Source: Pararoseomonas sp. SCSIO 73927 (GTDB lineage Bacteria; Pseudomonadota; Alphaproteobacteria; Acetobacterales; Acetobacteraceae). From it: DNA of 64,000 nt. Both the position numbers and the translations under genes were made by a program. Each line of letters begins with the position of its first letter. The stretch's first letter is position 1. The notes under the pieces were generated by a model. It was not told where the DNA came from, did not search any database, and saw only the letters and a list, made by a program, of their open reading frames with translations. This document shows, one piece after another, positions 1 through 8,436 of this stretch. The stretch is taken from contig NZ_CP146232.1 of assembly GCF_037040815.1 (NCBI RefSeq), positions 2,164,501-2,228,500 of the forward strand, in the 5' to 3' direction.

Positions 1-1
1 G

Positions 2-718
2 GAGGGGTTCCGCGGGCAGCTCAGGAACCACTCCATCGCCCTGGCGCCCCTGGCCCGCCGCGCCCCCTACCTCGAGCCGGGCTTCCCGGCCCGCGTGTCG
101 GGCGGAACCGCCCCGCTGGAGGCCGGGGGGCGGTTCTGGACAACCCTGCCGGTCCGGGCGCCGTCGCAGTTTGTCCTGGAACCGGACACTGCCCTGATCG
201 TCGTCCGCTCGCAGCCCCTCGCGATCGAGACGATCCGGACCTTCGAGGGCGCCTCCGTGACCAACATGCTTCGGGTGGGCACCTACCTCCTCGGCGCGAG
301 CCGGCCGGAGGCCCTGGCGACGCTGCGGCCGCGCGACCTCCCGGCCCTGGTCGAGGGGTTCAGCGCCGTGACCGCGGCCGAGCCCCTGGCCGTTGGCGGG
401 GCCCTGCGCGGCAGGATCGGGCCGGCTGGTCCCCGGCTGTACCCCTACGCGCTGGAGGCGGATCGCTCCTACACCTTCGCCACCGCCTGGCTGGAGGACA
501 GGCTGGACACCATGATCACCCTGCTCGACCCCTCGGGGCAGGCGGTTGCCGGGGCGAGCAACGACGACTCCGGGGCCGGCCTCGAATCCGGCATCTGCGT
601 GAGGGTGCCCGCGGGGGGCGTGTACTGGCTGCAGGTCGAGAGCTTCGATCGCAACATCCCCGCGCCGCGGGGCTTCGAACTGCACGCCGGCGCCGTCGAG
701 ACCTGCCCCGAGCCCTGA
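2..718 (+). CDS. C-terminal part of a probable secreted protein with a PPC-like domain (5' truncated by window edge)
   Basis: The frame is open to the left edge, so the N-terminus lies outside the window and about 238 C-terminal residues remain. A GTG at 95 could serve as a start, but the frame continues upstream of it in similar composition, so a truncated longer protein is more likely. Roughly the last 100 residues look like a pre-peptidase C-terminal (PPC) beta-sandwich: 'LYPYALEADRSYTF', then 'TLLDPSGQAVA', an 'NDDSG' turn and 'VYWLQVESFD'. PPC domains usually sit at the end of exported enzymes. Two cysteines (in SGICVRV and VETCPEP) could pair outside the cytoplasm. The preceding half is not recognised, so the enzymatic role is unknown. 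Confidence 0.6.
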   Translation, partial: EGFRGQLRNHSIALAPLARRAPYLEPGFPARVSGGTAPLEAGGRFWTTLPVRAPSQFVLEPDTALIVVRSQPLAIETIRTFEGASVTNMLRVGTYLLGASRPEALATLRPRDLPALVEGFSAVTAAEPLAVGGALRGRIGPAGPRLYPYALEADRSYTFATAWLEDRLDTMITLLDPSGQAVAGASNDDSGAGLESGICVRVPAGGVYWLQVESFDRNIPAPRGFELHAGAVETCPEP

Positions 719-774
719 GCCCGAGGCCTGAGCCCCACACTCTGGACTCCAGCCCTGGGCCTGGAGCGCGCCCC

Positions 775-1200
775 CTAGCGAAGCGGCGTATCCGCCGGCA
801 CGCCCTCCGGCCTGTTGCTGCCCGTGCGCCAGCGATGGGTGCCCGATCCGAAGGCGACGAGCTTGCCGTCCGGCCCGAACACCTCGGTCCGGGTGAAGAA
901 GATGCTATTCCCCGCCGTGACCACGCGCCCTTCCGCGGTGATGCGCCCTTCCGTGACCTGGCCGGTGAAGTGGGTGTTCAGGTCCACCGTGACCGCGCGG
1001 CGGACATTGCCGGGCACGGTGCAGAACAGCCCGGAATAGCCCCCGGCCTGGTCGATGAGAGAGAGCAGCACGCCCCCGTGCAGCACGCCGCTGCGGTTGT
1101 GGTGCCGCTGGTCCACGAGAAGGGCGAGGCGGGCGAAGCCGTCCCGCCACTCGTCCACGGTCAGGCCGATGAGGTCGTGAAAGGGGGCGGTGTCGTCCAT
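775..1200 (-). CDS. PaaI-family hotdog-fold thioesterase
   Basis: This 141-residue protein has the size and core motif of single-domain acyl-CoA thioesterases of the PaaI/YbgC-like hotdog group. The motif HGGVLLSLIDQAGG starts at His41. In this family the HGG turn and the acidic residue about nine positions later (Asp50) polarise the water that attacks the thioester. A second hotdog strand pattern (NTHFTGQVTEGRITAEGRVV) follows. Its substrate cannot be read from sequence; aryl- or acyl-CoA is the family expectation. It starts 19 bp after the motA stop on the same strand, so it may be co-transcribed with motB-motA, although no functional link to the flagellar motor is known. Confidence 0.85.
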   Translation of the reverse strand: MDDTAPFHDLIGLTVDEWRDGFARLALLVDQRHHNRSGVLHGGVLLSLIDQAGGYSGLFCTVPGNVRRAVTVDLNTHFTGQVTEGRITAEGRVVTAGNSIFFTRTEVFGPDGKLVAFGSGTHRWRTGSNRPEGVPADTPLR

Positions 1201-1219
1201 GGGGGCAGGTAGCCGCGGA

Positions 1220-2083
1220 TCAGGCGATCTGCAAATCCTGCAGCGCCCCCTCCAGTTCCTGAAAGCTCGGCATGTGAGAGGAAGGGGCCATCTTGCGCCC
1301 CGTCTCCACGGATACCTGGGGCGCGTTGCCGTGCAGATGGGCCACCAGAACGGCGCGGATCACCTCGAAGTACTTGGCCTCCTCCACCACGCCCTTCAGC
1401 CGGGCCGCGATCGGGCCCATCAGCCCGTAGGCGAGCAGCACGCCGAGAAAGGTCCCCACCAGCGCGCCGCCGATCATGCCGCCCAGCACGGTGGGGGGCT
1501 GGTCGATGGACGCCATGGTCTTGATGACGCCGAGCACGGCCGCGACGATGCCCAGCGCCGGCAGCGCGTCCGCCACGTTCTGGATGGCATGGGAGGGGTG
1601 CATCTCCTCCTCCTTCCGCTTCTTCAGCTCCCGCGCCATCACGTCCTCGATCTGGTGCGGGTCGTCGGCGTTCATGCCGACCATGCGGAGGTAGTCGCAG
1701 ATCAGCGCCACCGCGTGCTGGTCCGCCCTGATCTTCGGGAACCGCGCGAAGGCCGGGCTGTCCTCGGGCTTCTCGATATGCGCCTCCAGCGCCATGGCGC
1801 CCTTGGTCTGCACCAGCCGCACGAACCAGTAGAGGAGGGAGAGCATGTCCACGTAGTCGGTCTTGTGGAAGCGCGCGCCCTTGAAGACCTTTCCGAAGCC
1901 GCCGAGCGTGTGCTTCACGTCGTGCATCGAATTGGACATGACGAAGGCGCCGATGGCCGCCCCGCCGATCATCAGCGCCTCGTAGGGCAGCGACTTCAGG
2001 ATGATCCCGAACTTCCCGCCGGCGATGGTGTAGCCGCCGAAGACGGTGACGAGCAGGAAGACGAACCCGGCAATCGTCGTCAT
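1220..2083 (-). CDS. motA: Flagellar motor stator protein MotA
   Basis: MotA forms the proton channel of the flagellar stator with MotB. The 287 residues show the expected plan: two N-terminal membrane helices (about 3-20 and 33-50), a long charged cytoplasmic loop, then two more helices (about 175-195 and 205-230). The conserved prolines are present in 'ALPALGIVAAVLGV' and 'YGLMGP'; in E. coli such prolines couple proton flow to movement of the loop. The ATG overlaps the motB stop in an ATGA junction, so the order motB-motA is inverted relative to the enterobacterial operon and the two are translationally coupled. No other flagellar genes are in the window. Confidence 0.95.
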   Translation of the reverse strand: MTTIAGFVFLLVTVFGGYTIAGGKFGIILKSLPYEALMIGGAAIGAFVMSNSMHDVKHTLGGFGKVFKGARFHKTDYVDMLSLLYWFVRLVQTKGAMALEAHIEKPEDSPAFARFPKIRADQHAVALICDYLRMVGMNADDPHQIEDVMARELKKRKEEEMHPSHAIQNVADALPALGIVAAVLGVIKTMASIDQPPTVLGGMIGGALVGTFLGVLLAYGLMGPIAARLKGVVEEAKYFEVIRAVLVAHLHGNAPQVSVETGRKMAPSSHMPSFQELEGALQDLQIA

Positions 2084-3123
2084 GGGGCGGGAGTCCTGGG
2101 GGCGGAGGTCCTGCCCGGGGCCTCGCGCAGCAGCAGCACGGAGACGCGGCGGTTGGCGGCGTTCTGCGGATCGTCCGCCAGCATCGGCTCACGCTCGGCC
2201 ATGCCGGCGACGCTGCGGATGCGGCCCTCGGCCACCCCGCCCTCGGTGAGGAGGCGACGCGTGGCGTTGGCGCGCTCCGCCGAGAGGTCCCAGTTGGAGC
2301 GTCCCCCGGGCCGGAAGGGCGTGGCGTCCGTGTGGCCGGTCACCGCCACCGCGTTCGGCACCCGGTTGATTACCGCCCCCACCTTCGCCATCAGCGCGCG
2401 GGTGCGCTCGGACGGCGCGCTGCCGCCGAGGGCGAACATTGGCTGCCGCTCCGCGTCCAGGATCTGGATCCGCAGCCCTTCCGGCACCTGCTCCACCTGC
2501 AGCTGCCTCGCGAGGTCGGCCAGGGCCGGGTCATCCCGCACGGCGGCGCGGACCTGCTCCGCCAGGCGGTCCAGCGCCTCGCGCTCGCGGCGCTCCAGCT
2601 CCTCCCGCAGCGCCTCGGCGGAGGCCTTCGCGACGTCGGTGCCGCTGCCGCCCGTCCTGTCCCCGGGGCCGGTCCCGGCCTCGGCGCGCGCCGCCTGCAG
2701 CCGGGCGGGGGTGGCCTCCTCGTCGTCGCCCTTGGGGCCCTCCCGCCGCTCCAGGGGCTGGGCGGGCCTGTCGCTGTCATCCTCCTCGATGTCGAAGATG
2801 ACGGGGCGCGGGCCGGTTTCCACCCGCAGGGCGGAGGCGTTGGAGGCGGCCTCGCCCGATTCGCTGGGCGTCCTGCCCCCGAAGGGCTGGCCGGAGCCGG
2901 TGCTGTTCCGGCCCATGACGTTGGTGGGGTTGAAGTAGTCGGCGAGGCCCCGCCGCTGCTCCTCCGTGGTGGCGTTCAGCAGCCACATCAGGAGGAAGAA
3001 GGCCATCATGGCCGTCACGAAGTCGGCGTAGGCCACCTTCCAGGCGCCGCCGTGATGGCCGCCCTCCCCGCCCTCCACCCGTCTGACGACGATGGTGGCG
3101 CCCTCGCCCCTGCCTTTTGCCAC
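2080..3123 (-). CDS. motB: Flagellar motor protein MotB (OmpA-type peptidoglycan-binding domain)
   Basis: MotB anchors the stator to peptidoglycan and carries the proton-accepting aspartate. The single N-terminal membrane helix 'KVAYADFVTAMMAFFLLMWL' contains Asp34, matching the essential Asp of E. coli MotB. A long Gly/Pro/Arg/Glu-rich linker (about 60-190) follows, then a C-terminal OmpA-like domain with 'VTGHTDATPF' and 'NWDLSAERANATRRLL', the peptidoglycan-binding signature. The length of 347 residues is somewhat above average because of the linker. Translation starts at a GTG. The gene overlaps motA by 4 bp and lies first in the motB-motA(-thioesterase) unit. Confidence 0.95.
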   Translation of the reverse strand: MAKGRGEGATIVVRRVEGGEGGHHGGAWKVAYADFVTAMMAFFLLMWLLNATTEEQRRGLADYFNPTNVMGRNSTGSGQPFGGRTPSESGEAASNASALRVETGPRPVIFDIEEDDSDRPAQPLERREGPKGDDEEATPARLQAARAEAGTGPGDRTGGSGTDVAKASAEALREELERREREALDRLAEQVRAAVRDDPALADLARQLQVEQVPEGLRIQILDAERQPMFALGGSAPSERTRALMAKVGAVINRVPNAVAVTGHTDATPFRPGGRSNWDLSAERANATRRLLTEGGVAEGRIRSVAGMAEREPMLADDPQNAANRRVSVLLLREAPGRTSAPRTPAP

Positions 3124-3218
3124 GGCCCCGCACCCGCTGATCGGGAGGAGGGTGACTCCGGAGGGTTAAGGCCGGGTTGACCGTCCGGGTGCGAGGAAGG
3201 GAAAGCTCCTGGGAGAAA

Positions 3219-3250
3219 CCGGGGAGGGGAGGCGCCGCCCCTCTCCCCGG
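3219..3250 (-). terminator. Probable intrinsic terminator of the small lipoprotein gene
   Basis: About 10 bp after the stop of the minus-strand lipoprotein gene, the arms ccgggga (3219-3225) and tccccgg (3244-3250) pair, with further G:C pairing inside. Read on the minus strand, the hairpin is followed by tttctccc. The U-run is short, so this is a probable rather than certain terminator. Confidence 0.5.
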
Positions 3251-3259
3251 GGTGCCGCC

Positions 3260-3574
3260 TCAGCGATTGCTGCTACGGCTGCTGCTGCTGCGGCCCGTGC
3301 TGCCGCGGCGGTTCGTCGGCGCCGGGGCGGGCTCGGCGGCCGGGGGCGCGGCGGGGGCGCTGGCCGGGGTCACGCCGCGGGAGCGGTCCAACTCCTCCAG
3401 CATGCACTTCTTCAGGCCGAACTCGGTCGCGCTCGGCAGGCGCTGCTGGCAGGCCGGGCGGAAGGCCTCCTCCGGCGGGGGCGCCACGGTGGGGGCCGGC
3501 GGCGGCGGGGTGGTGCACGCGGCCATCAGCGCCAGCGACGGGAGCAGGGCGGCCTTGAGGATCGTCTTGGTCAC
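3260..3574 (-). CDS. Small outer-membrane-type lipoprotein of unknown function
   Basis: This 104-residue protein has a clear lipoprotein signal: a positively charged start, a hydrophobic stretch and the lipobox LMAAC with the lipidated Cys at residue 20. The mature part is Pro/Ala-rich with two further cysteines (in RPACQQ and LKKCML) and ends in a Ser/Arg-rich tail. The centre 'LPSATEFGLKKCMLEEL' is the only region that looks folded. No domain is recognised. Translation begins at a GTG. It lies upstream of motB on the same strand, but a hairpin between them suggests separate transcripts. Confidence 0.7.
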   Translation of the reverse strand: MTKTILKAALLPSLALMAACTTPPPPAPTVAPPPEEAFRPACQQRLPSATEFGLKKCMLEELDRSRGVTPASAPAAPPAAEPAPAPTNRRGSTGRSSSSRSSNR

Positions 3575-3763
3575 TGGTTCGTCCTTGGAATAAGGGCCCC
3601 GCAGGACCGTTCCACGGGCGGGGCGCTGGCCCTTCTAGGGCGCCGCGCGGCGCGCGTCACCGGGCTTTTCCGGACCTTGCAGTGCGGAATTGCGGCAGAG
3701 GATGAGGAGTGTGGCCGCCCGGCGCCGGTCCCCTTCCGGCGCGGGCGCCGGGATCGGGCCAGC

Positions 3764-4585
3764 CTAGCGCGTGCTGCCGTCCCGCAGGGCGTCGTAGGCC
3801 GCCCGCACCCGGTCCGCCCCGTAGATCCGCTCGAACTTCCGCACGGTGAAGTGGGCGTGGGCGACCCCCCGGAAGTGCTCAAGGAAGGCGAGGTTGATGG
3901 CCGCCCCCGCCGCCGCGCCGATCACCGGCACCGCCTGGGCCGATATCTTCAACCCCACCGTGCCCGTGAAGCGGGCCGCGATGGCCCCCAGGAACCCCGG
4001 CACGAGGCCCGAGACGAGGCTGGAGGCCGCGTTGGGCAGCATCTGGGCCAGCGCGATGCGGGCGGCGAAGTAGCCCGTCTCCGCCACGTCGTCCTCCTCG
4101 GTGGAGGGGCTGCCGAGGGCGAAGACGGCCATGCACTCCGCGGCGGTGGCGGCCACCTTCGGGTCCTCCCCGGCGGCGGCGGCCTCGGCGGCGATCTGGC
4201 GCAGCAGGATGGTGGTGGAGACCGGCAGTTCCGCCATGGTGCCCAGCAGGCCCAGCGCCCCGCCCGCCGCCCCGCTGGCCATGGCGATACCCCGGTGGAA
4301 CCAGGCCACATCCATGCCGAAGGGCGTGCGCCGGGGCTCCGATCCCACCGCGGTGGCCCAGGCCTTCTCCAACGCGCGGCGCACGGCGTTGTCCACCTGG
4401 TCCCGCACCGATTCGGGCAGCTTCTGCTTCAACGCCTCGATCGGCGTGCCCGCGATGGCGGCCAGCCGCGCGGCGAAGGAGGGACCCTCCAGCGTGGCCA
4501 CGGCCTTGGCCAGCTCCGTCTGGGCGTCCTCGGGCAGGGTCAGCAGGGCGGGCAGGGTGCTGCCCTCGGACGAGGTGGTGCTCAT
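3764..4585 (-). CDS. EcsC family protein
   Basis: The product (about 273 residues from the chosen start) resembles the EcsC family, named after a protein encoded with the Bacillus EcsAB ABC transporter; the biochemical role is unknown. Matching features are the alternation of charged amphipathic helices with Ala/Gly-rich hydrophobic ones, the block 'PVSTTILLRQIAAEAAAAG' (about residue 125) and the C-terminal 'HFTVRKFERIYG'. I chose the ATG at 4585 (MSTTSSEG). An in-frame GTG at 4651 adds 22 Arg/Pro-rich residues of poor quality. It is divergent from the next gene and shares no obvious operon. Confidence 0.8.
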   Translation of the reverse strand: MSTTSSEGSTLPALLTLPEDAQTELAKAVATLEGPSFAARLAAIAGTPIEALKQKLPESVRDQVDNAVRRALEKAWATAVGSEPRRTPFGMDVAWFHRGIAMASGAAGGALGLLGTMAELPVSTTILLRQIAAEAAAAGEDPKVAATAAECMAVFALGSPSTEEDDVAETGYFAARIALAQMLPNAASSLVSGLVPGFLGAIAARFTGTVGLKISAQAVPVIGAAAGAAINLAFLEHFRGVAHAHFTVRKFERIYGADRVRAAYDALRDGSTR

Positions 4586-4686
4586 GGCGGGAGAAATGGC
4601 GAGGCGGCGCCGGGGTTGCATCGCCGCGGCCGGGTTGCGTCCCCGGGGCACGGCCTCGCGCGCCGCGACGTTGATCCGCCGGGGGG

Positions 4687-5133
4687 ATGGCCCTATCCCG
4701 GCGCGGGGGCCGGAGAGGGGCTGAGGATTTGACGACGCTGGCGGTGCTGGTCGTGCTCGCCCTGCTCGGGGGGCTCGGCTGGCGAATCTGGTCCGTGCGC
4801 GAGGGACGGAAGAAGGCCGTCGAGGCGCTGATCCATGAGTGCCCCGGGCTGGACGACCGGCTCGAGGGACGGGACACCACCCTTCTCTTCAGCACCGCGG
4901 AGGAGATGGTCGGCCTCGCCTCCCACCGGCAAACGAAGCTCCTGCCCTTCTCCATCATCCGCAAGTGGCGGACGGAACCGGTCTACAAGTCCGACAAGCG
5001 CGTGGGCTGGAACTTCATCATCGAGACCGGCGACCCGCTGGAACCGATCTGGACGGTCCGCATGAAATCCGGGCCGGGGAGCGAGGTGCCGAACTTCTGG
5101 ATGGCGAAATTCAGCGCGCACCTGAACGGGTGA
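4687..5133 (+). CDS. Small membrane-anchored protein of unknown function
   Basis: The protein has 148 residues, with one hydrophobic helix near the N-terminus (about 17-34, 'LAVLVVLALLGGLGWRIW') and a soluble, probably beta-rich remainder. I do not recognise the family. The pattern 'KSDKRVGWNFIIETGD' followed by 'PIWTVRMKSGPGSEVPNFWMA' suggests a small beta-sheet domain. A TTG near 4729, just after a GAGGA sequence, is an alternative start that would begin translation right at the membrane helix; the ATG at 4687 has a G-rich stretch in front. The gene is convergent with hslU, with a structured repeat between them. Confidence 0.6.
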   Translation: MALSRRGGRRGAEDLTTLAVLVVLALLGGLGWRIWSVREGRKKAVEALIHECPGLDDRLEGRDTTLLFSTAEEMVGLASHRQTKLLPFSIIRKWRTEPVYKSDKRVGWNFIIETGDPLEPIWTVRMKSGPGSEVPNFWMAKFSAHLNG

Positions 5134-5142
5134 GCGGGTACC

Positions 5143-5380
5143 CCCAAGGGGCTCCGCCCCCTGGACCCCCGCCAAGGGCCTGAGGCCCTTGGATCCCCTT
5201 CTGGCTGCTGCCGCGCCGTCCTGAGACGGTGTCTCTGCCTGACGGGCCTTCTCCTGCCCGTGCAGTCGCCTCGGGTCATCGACCCGAGGCACACCGCCGG
5301 CCGAGAAAGACCAACTCCTAGAAAAAGATGATGGTGAGGGGTCCGGGGAGAGGAAGAATTCCTTCTTCCTCCTCCCCGGG
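5143..5380. repeat. Structured intergenic repeat, copy A (4-5 stem-loops)
   Basis: First of four copies. Ordered hairpins: stem 1 at 5144-5164 (9-bp arms, one mismatch, loop tcc); stem 2 at 5172-5192 (10-bp arms ccaagggcct/aggcccttgg); a short gagac/gtctc hairpin near 5223-5235; stem 4 at 5268-5290 (10-bp arms gcctcgggtc/gacccgaggc); stem 5 at 5343-5379 (ccggggagaggaagaa, loop ttcc, complementary arm with one bulged base). A single-stranded-looking purine stretch (agaaaaagatgatgg) separates stems 4 and 5. It fills the gap between two convergent genes. Stem 5 lies about 20 bp past the hslU stop and, read on the minus strand, is followed by a T-rich stretch, so it can act as the hslU terminator. 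Confidence 0.85.
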
Positions 5381-5399
5381 ACATCCCGTCAGCCGAGGA

Positions 5400-6728
5400 T
5401 CAGAGGATGAACCGCGACAGGTCCGTGCTGGAGGCGAGCGGCCCCACCTTCTCCCGCACGTAGCCGGCGTCCACGCGCACCGTCTCGCCGCGGCGGTCGG
5501 AGGCGGTGAAGGAGACCTCCTCCAGCAGCCGCTCCAGCACGGTGGCTAGGCGGCGGGCGCCGATGTTCTCCACGCGATCGTTGATGTCGGCCGCCAGTTC
5601 CGCCACGGCGTCCACGGCGTCCGGCGCGAAGTCCAGCGTCACGCCTTCCGTGCCGAGCAGGGCGGTGTACTGGCTGGTCAGCGCGTGCTCCGGCTCCGTC
5701 AGGATGCGGCGGAAGTCGTCGCGGGTCAGGCCCTTCAGCTCCACGCGGATGGGCAGGCGGCCCTGCAGCTCCGGCAGCAGGTCGCTCGGCTTGGCGATGT
5801 GGAAGGCGCCGCTGGCGATGAAGAGGATGTGGTCCGTCTTCACCGGGCCGTGCTTCGTGTTCACCGTGGTGCCCTCGATCAGCGGCAGCAGGTCGCGCTG
5901 CACGCCCTCGCGGGATACATCGCCGCCGCGGAAGCCGTTCTCCGTGCGGGCGCAGACCTTGTCGATCTCGTCGATGAAGACGATGCCGTTCTGCTCGGCG
6001 TGGTGCACGGCGTCGCGGGTCAGCTTCTCCTGGTCCAGCAGCTTGTCCGCCTCCTCGCGCTGGAGGGTGGTGCGGGCCTCGGCCACGCTCATCTTGCGAG
6101 CACGGGTGCGGCCGCCGAACATCTTGCCCATCATCTCCTGGATGTTCCCGGCGCCGGGCGGCATGCCCGGGATGTCCATGGCGCCGATGGGCGTCGCCTG
6201 CTCGGCCACCTGGACCTCGACCTCCTTCGTGTCGAGGCCTCCCTCGCGCAGCATGCGGCGGAACTTCATGCGGGTCTCGCCGTTCGCGCCCTCGCCCACC
6301 AGGGCGGTGATCAGGCGCTCCTCCGCGTTCAGCTCGGCCTTGGCCTGCACCTCGGCGCGGCCGGCGTCGCGCAGCTGCACGATGCTGGCCTCCACCAGGT
6401 CGCGCACGATCTGCTCCACGTCGCGGCCGACATAGCCGACCTCGGTGAACTTCGTGGCCTCGACCTTCAGGAAGGGGGCGTTGGCGAGGCGGGCGAGGCG
6501 GCGGGCGATCTCGGTCTTGCCGCAGCCGGTGGGGCCGATCATCAGGATGTTCTTCGGCACCACCTCCTCGCGCATCCCGTCCGGGAGCTGCTGGCGGCGC
6601 CAGCGGTTGCGGAGCGCGATGGCCACCGCGCGCTTCGCGTCGTGCTGGCCGACGATGTAGCGGTCCAGCTCCGAGACGATCTCGCGCGGGGAGAGGTTGA
6701 CGGCTTCCGCGGGGGTGGGGGTGTTCAT
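5400..6728 (-). CDS. hslU: ATP-dependent protease ATPase subunit HslU (ClpY)
   Basis: HslU is the hexameric AAA+ unfoldase that feeds substrates to the HslV peptidase in the cytoplasm. The 442 residues match the family length. The N-terminal '[17 protein letters not shown]' box is present, Walker A is GPTGCGKT at 65-72, and Walker B is [10 protein letters not shown] near 250. The inserted I-domain lies between them, and the C-terminal LSRFIL tail, which docks into HslV, is intact. hslV normally sits directly upstream in the same operon, but here the upstream gene is an ArsR-type regulator and no HslV is found in the window. Repeat copy A follows the stop. Confidence 0.97.
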   Translation of the reverse strand: MNTPTPAEAVNLSPREIVSELDRYIVGQHDAKRAVAIALRNRWRRQQLPDGMREEVVPKNILMIGPTGCGKTEIARRLARLANAPFLKVEATKFTEVGYVGRDVEQIVRDLVEASIVQLRDAGRAEVQAKAELNAEERLITALVGEGANGETRMKFRRMLREGGLDTKEVEVQVAEQATPIGAMDIPGMPPGAGNIQEMMGKMFGGRTRARKMSVAEARTTLQREEADKLLDQEKLTRDAVHHAEQNGIVFIDEIDKVCARTENGFRGGDVSREGVQRDLLPLIEGTTVNTKHGPVKTDHILFIASGAFHIAKPSDLLPELQGRLPIRVELKGLTRDDFRRILTEPEHALTSQYTALLGTEGVTLDFAPDAVDAVAELAADINDRVENIGARRLATVLERLLEEVSFTASDRRGETVRVDAGYVREKVGPLASSTDLSRFIL

Positions 6729-6780
6729 TCCGGTGCTTCATCCGGGCGCAGGGCGCGCCCATAGGGTGTAGAGGATGTCG

Positions 6781-7122
6781 TCAGGCGTCTTCGACAAGCC
6801 GCGCGAGAGGCGGATCCTGCCGCGCGCCGGCGAGGATGGCGCCCAGCAGGCCAGGAAAGCGCCGGTCCAGCTCGTCCCGGCGCAGGGACACGATCCGCGA
6901 GGGCCCCTCGATCCGGACACGGACCACGCCGGCCTCCCGCAGTCGGGCGACGTGGTAGGTCAGGTTCGTCTTGGTCGTGCAGCCGAGGAAGGAGGAGCAG
7001 CGCTTCTCGCCCCCTTCCGCGACCATGAGCACGATGGCCCGGCGGATCGGATCCCGCAGCGCGTCCAGCACCGCGGAGAGGTCGATCGCCTCCGCCTCGG
7101 GATGGGAAAGCGCCTTGGACAT
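6781..7122 (-). CDS. ArsR-family winged-helix transcriptional regulator
   Basis: About 113 residues with a winged helix-turn-helix: 'VLDALRDPIRRAIVLMVAEG' (helices 1-2), 'TTKTNLTYHVARLREAGVV' (helix 3 and recognition helix) and the wing 'VRIEGPSRIVSLRRDEL'. A Cys pair (CSSFLGC) sits just before the recognition helix, where metal- or thiol-sensing members can bind ligand, but ArsR sensing sites vary and no inducer is assigned. I chose the ATG at 7122; a GTG two codons upstream is possible. The gene is divergent from the MFS pseudogene and shares a promoter region containing an inverted repeat, which suggests it controlled that transporter. Confidence 0.85.
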   Translation of the reverse strand: MSKALSHPEAEAIDLSAVLDALRDPIRRAIVLMVAEGGEKRCSSFLGCTTKTNLTYHVARLREAGVVRVRIEGPSRIVSLRRDELDRRFPGLLGAILAGARQDPPLARLVEDA

Positions 7123-7177
7123 GCCCACGAGATAGGCAACTCACCCGCCATCTCCAAGGGGCTAGGTCCAACGCCTA

Positions 7178-7218
7178 TTGAACTGCCTTGACGCAGTGCG
7201 ATACGAGGCCTAGTTCAA
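7178..7218. promoter_or_regulatory. Inverted repeat in ArsR/MFS divergent promoter, candidate operator
   Basis: The 7-bp arms ttgaact (7178-7184) and agttcaa (7212-7218) are perfect complements separated by 27 bp, between the ArsR start and the MFS start. A TTGAA/TTCAA-type half-site is typical of winged-helix regulators, but the spacing is wide and could represent two half-sites on neighbouring turns. This is a prediction only. Confidence 0.4.
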
Positions 7219-7243
7219 GATTCATTGGACTACGGAGGGCGCC

Positions 7244-8396
7244 ATGCCCCGCACGATCCTCTGGCTCACCCTCGGCGCCTTCGCCGTGGGGACCGGCACC
7301 TTCTCCATCGCGGGGCTGCTGCCCGTCATCGCCGCGGATCTGGGCGTCTCCGTCCCGGCCGCGGGCTACCTCTCCATGGCTTTCGCGCTGGCCTATGCCG
7401 TCGCCTCCCCCGTGCTGGCCGCCGCCACCGCCTCCATGGAGCGGCGGCGCACGCTGGTGCTCGTCATGGGGGCCTATGCCCTGGCCTCGGCCGCCTGCGC
7501 GGTCGTGCCGGGCTATGCGGGGCTGATGGGGCTGCGTGTCCTGGCCGCCCTCGCCGCCGCGCTGTTCACGCCGATGGCCGGTGCCTGCGCCGTGGCGCTG
7601 GTGGAGCCGCACCACCGCGGCCGCGCCATGGCCCTGGTGATCGGGGGCATGACCCTCTCCACCGTGCTCGGCGCGCCCCTGGGCACGCTGATCGGGGAGT
7701 ACCTGGGCTGGCGGGCCACCTTCCTCGTCGTCGCGGCCCTGGGCCTCGTCTCCGCCCTCGGCGCCCTCGCCTTCCTGCCCCGCCTGCCGGTAGCCGCGAG
7801 GCCGGGATCGGTGCGCGCTTGGCACTGATCACGCGCCCGGCCGTTGCCACGCTCCTGGTGCAGACGGTGGTGGTCTTCACCGGCGCCTTCACCCTCTTCT
7901 CCTACCTCGCCCCCTTCGTGCGGGGCACGCTGGGCTTCGTGGGTGAGGGAACGGCCCTCGCCCTCCTCCTCTCCGGCCTGGGCGGGCTGATCGGCGTCTC
8001 CCTCGGTGGCTGGGCATCGGACCGGCAGGACCCGCGCCGCTTTCTCGTTCTCTCCAACACCGTGCTGGGGGAGCCCTCATCGGCATCTCCCTCTGCGTGG
8101 AATGCCTCACCCCCGGCGCGGCGGTGCCGACGGTGCTCGTCCTCCTCGTCGTCTGGGGCGCCTCCGGCTGGTGCTTCCCGGCCGTGCAGCAGGCCCGCCT
8201 CGTCGCCCTCTCCCCCGCCCTCGCGCCCGTGCTCCCTCCCTCAACGCCTCCGCCACCTATGTCGGCACCTCGCTCGGCGCCCTCTTCGGCGGGCTGGTGA
8301 TCGCGGCGCGGGCTGCAGGAAATCGGGCTGGTGGCGGGCGGGATCGTCGCGCTGGGGGCGGTGATGATCGGCGGGATGCGGGTGCGCGCGGCCTGA
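7244..8396 (+). pseudogene. MFS transporter (DHA1/AraJ-like) broken by several frameshifts
   Basis: The ATG at 7244 follows a good ribosome binding site (ggaggg). It encodes a normal MFS N-terminal half of about 190 residues with the loop motif 'RRRTLVLVMGAYAL' and six helices, ending at a stop near 7828. Homologous sequence continues in other frames: 'AGIGARLALITRPAV' from about 7795, 'VLVLLVVWGASGWCF' from about 8070, 'SLNASATYVGTSLGALFGG' from about 8232, and a final helix 'LVAGGIVALGAVMIGG' from about 8313 to the TGA at 8394-8396. The first three breaks are consistent with single-base losses, some beside G or C runs. Either the gene is decayed or this stretch has sequencing errors. An intact copy would be a drug or sugar exporter of about 385 residues. 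Confidence 0.8.
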
Positions 8397-8436
8397 CCGG
8401 GGCGACGCTCTGCCATCCGCTCCGTCGCGCGGGTGG

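Noticed and set aside
5143..5380. CRISPR array or insertion-sequence end for the repeated hairpins
   Set aside because: The copies are single, kilobases apart, without regular spacers, transposase gene or target-site duplication that I can see.
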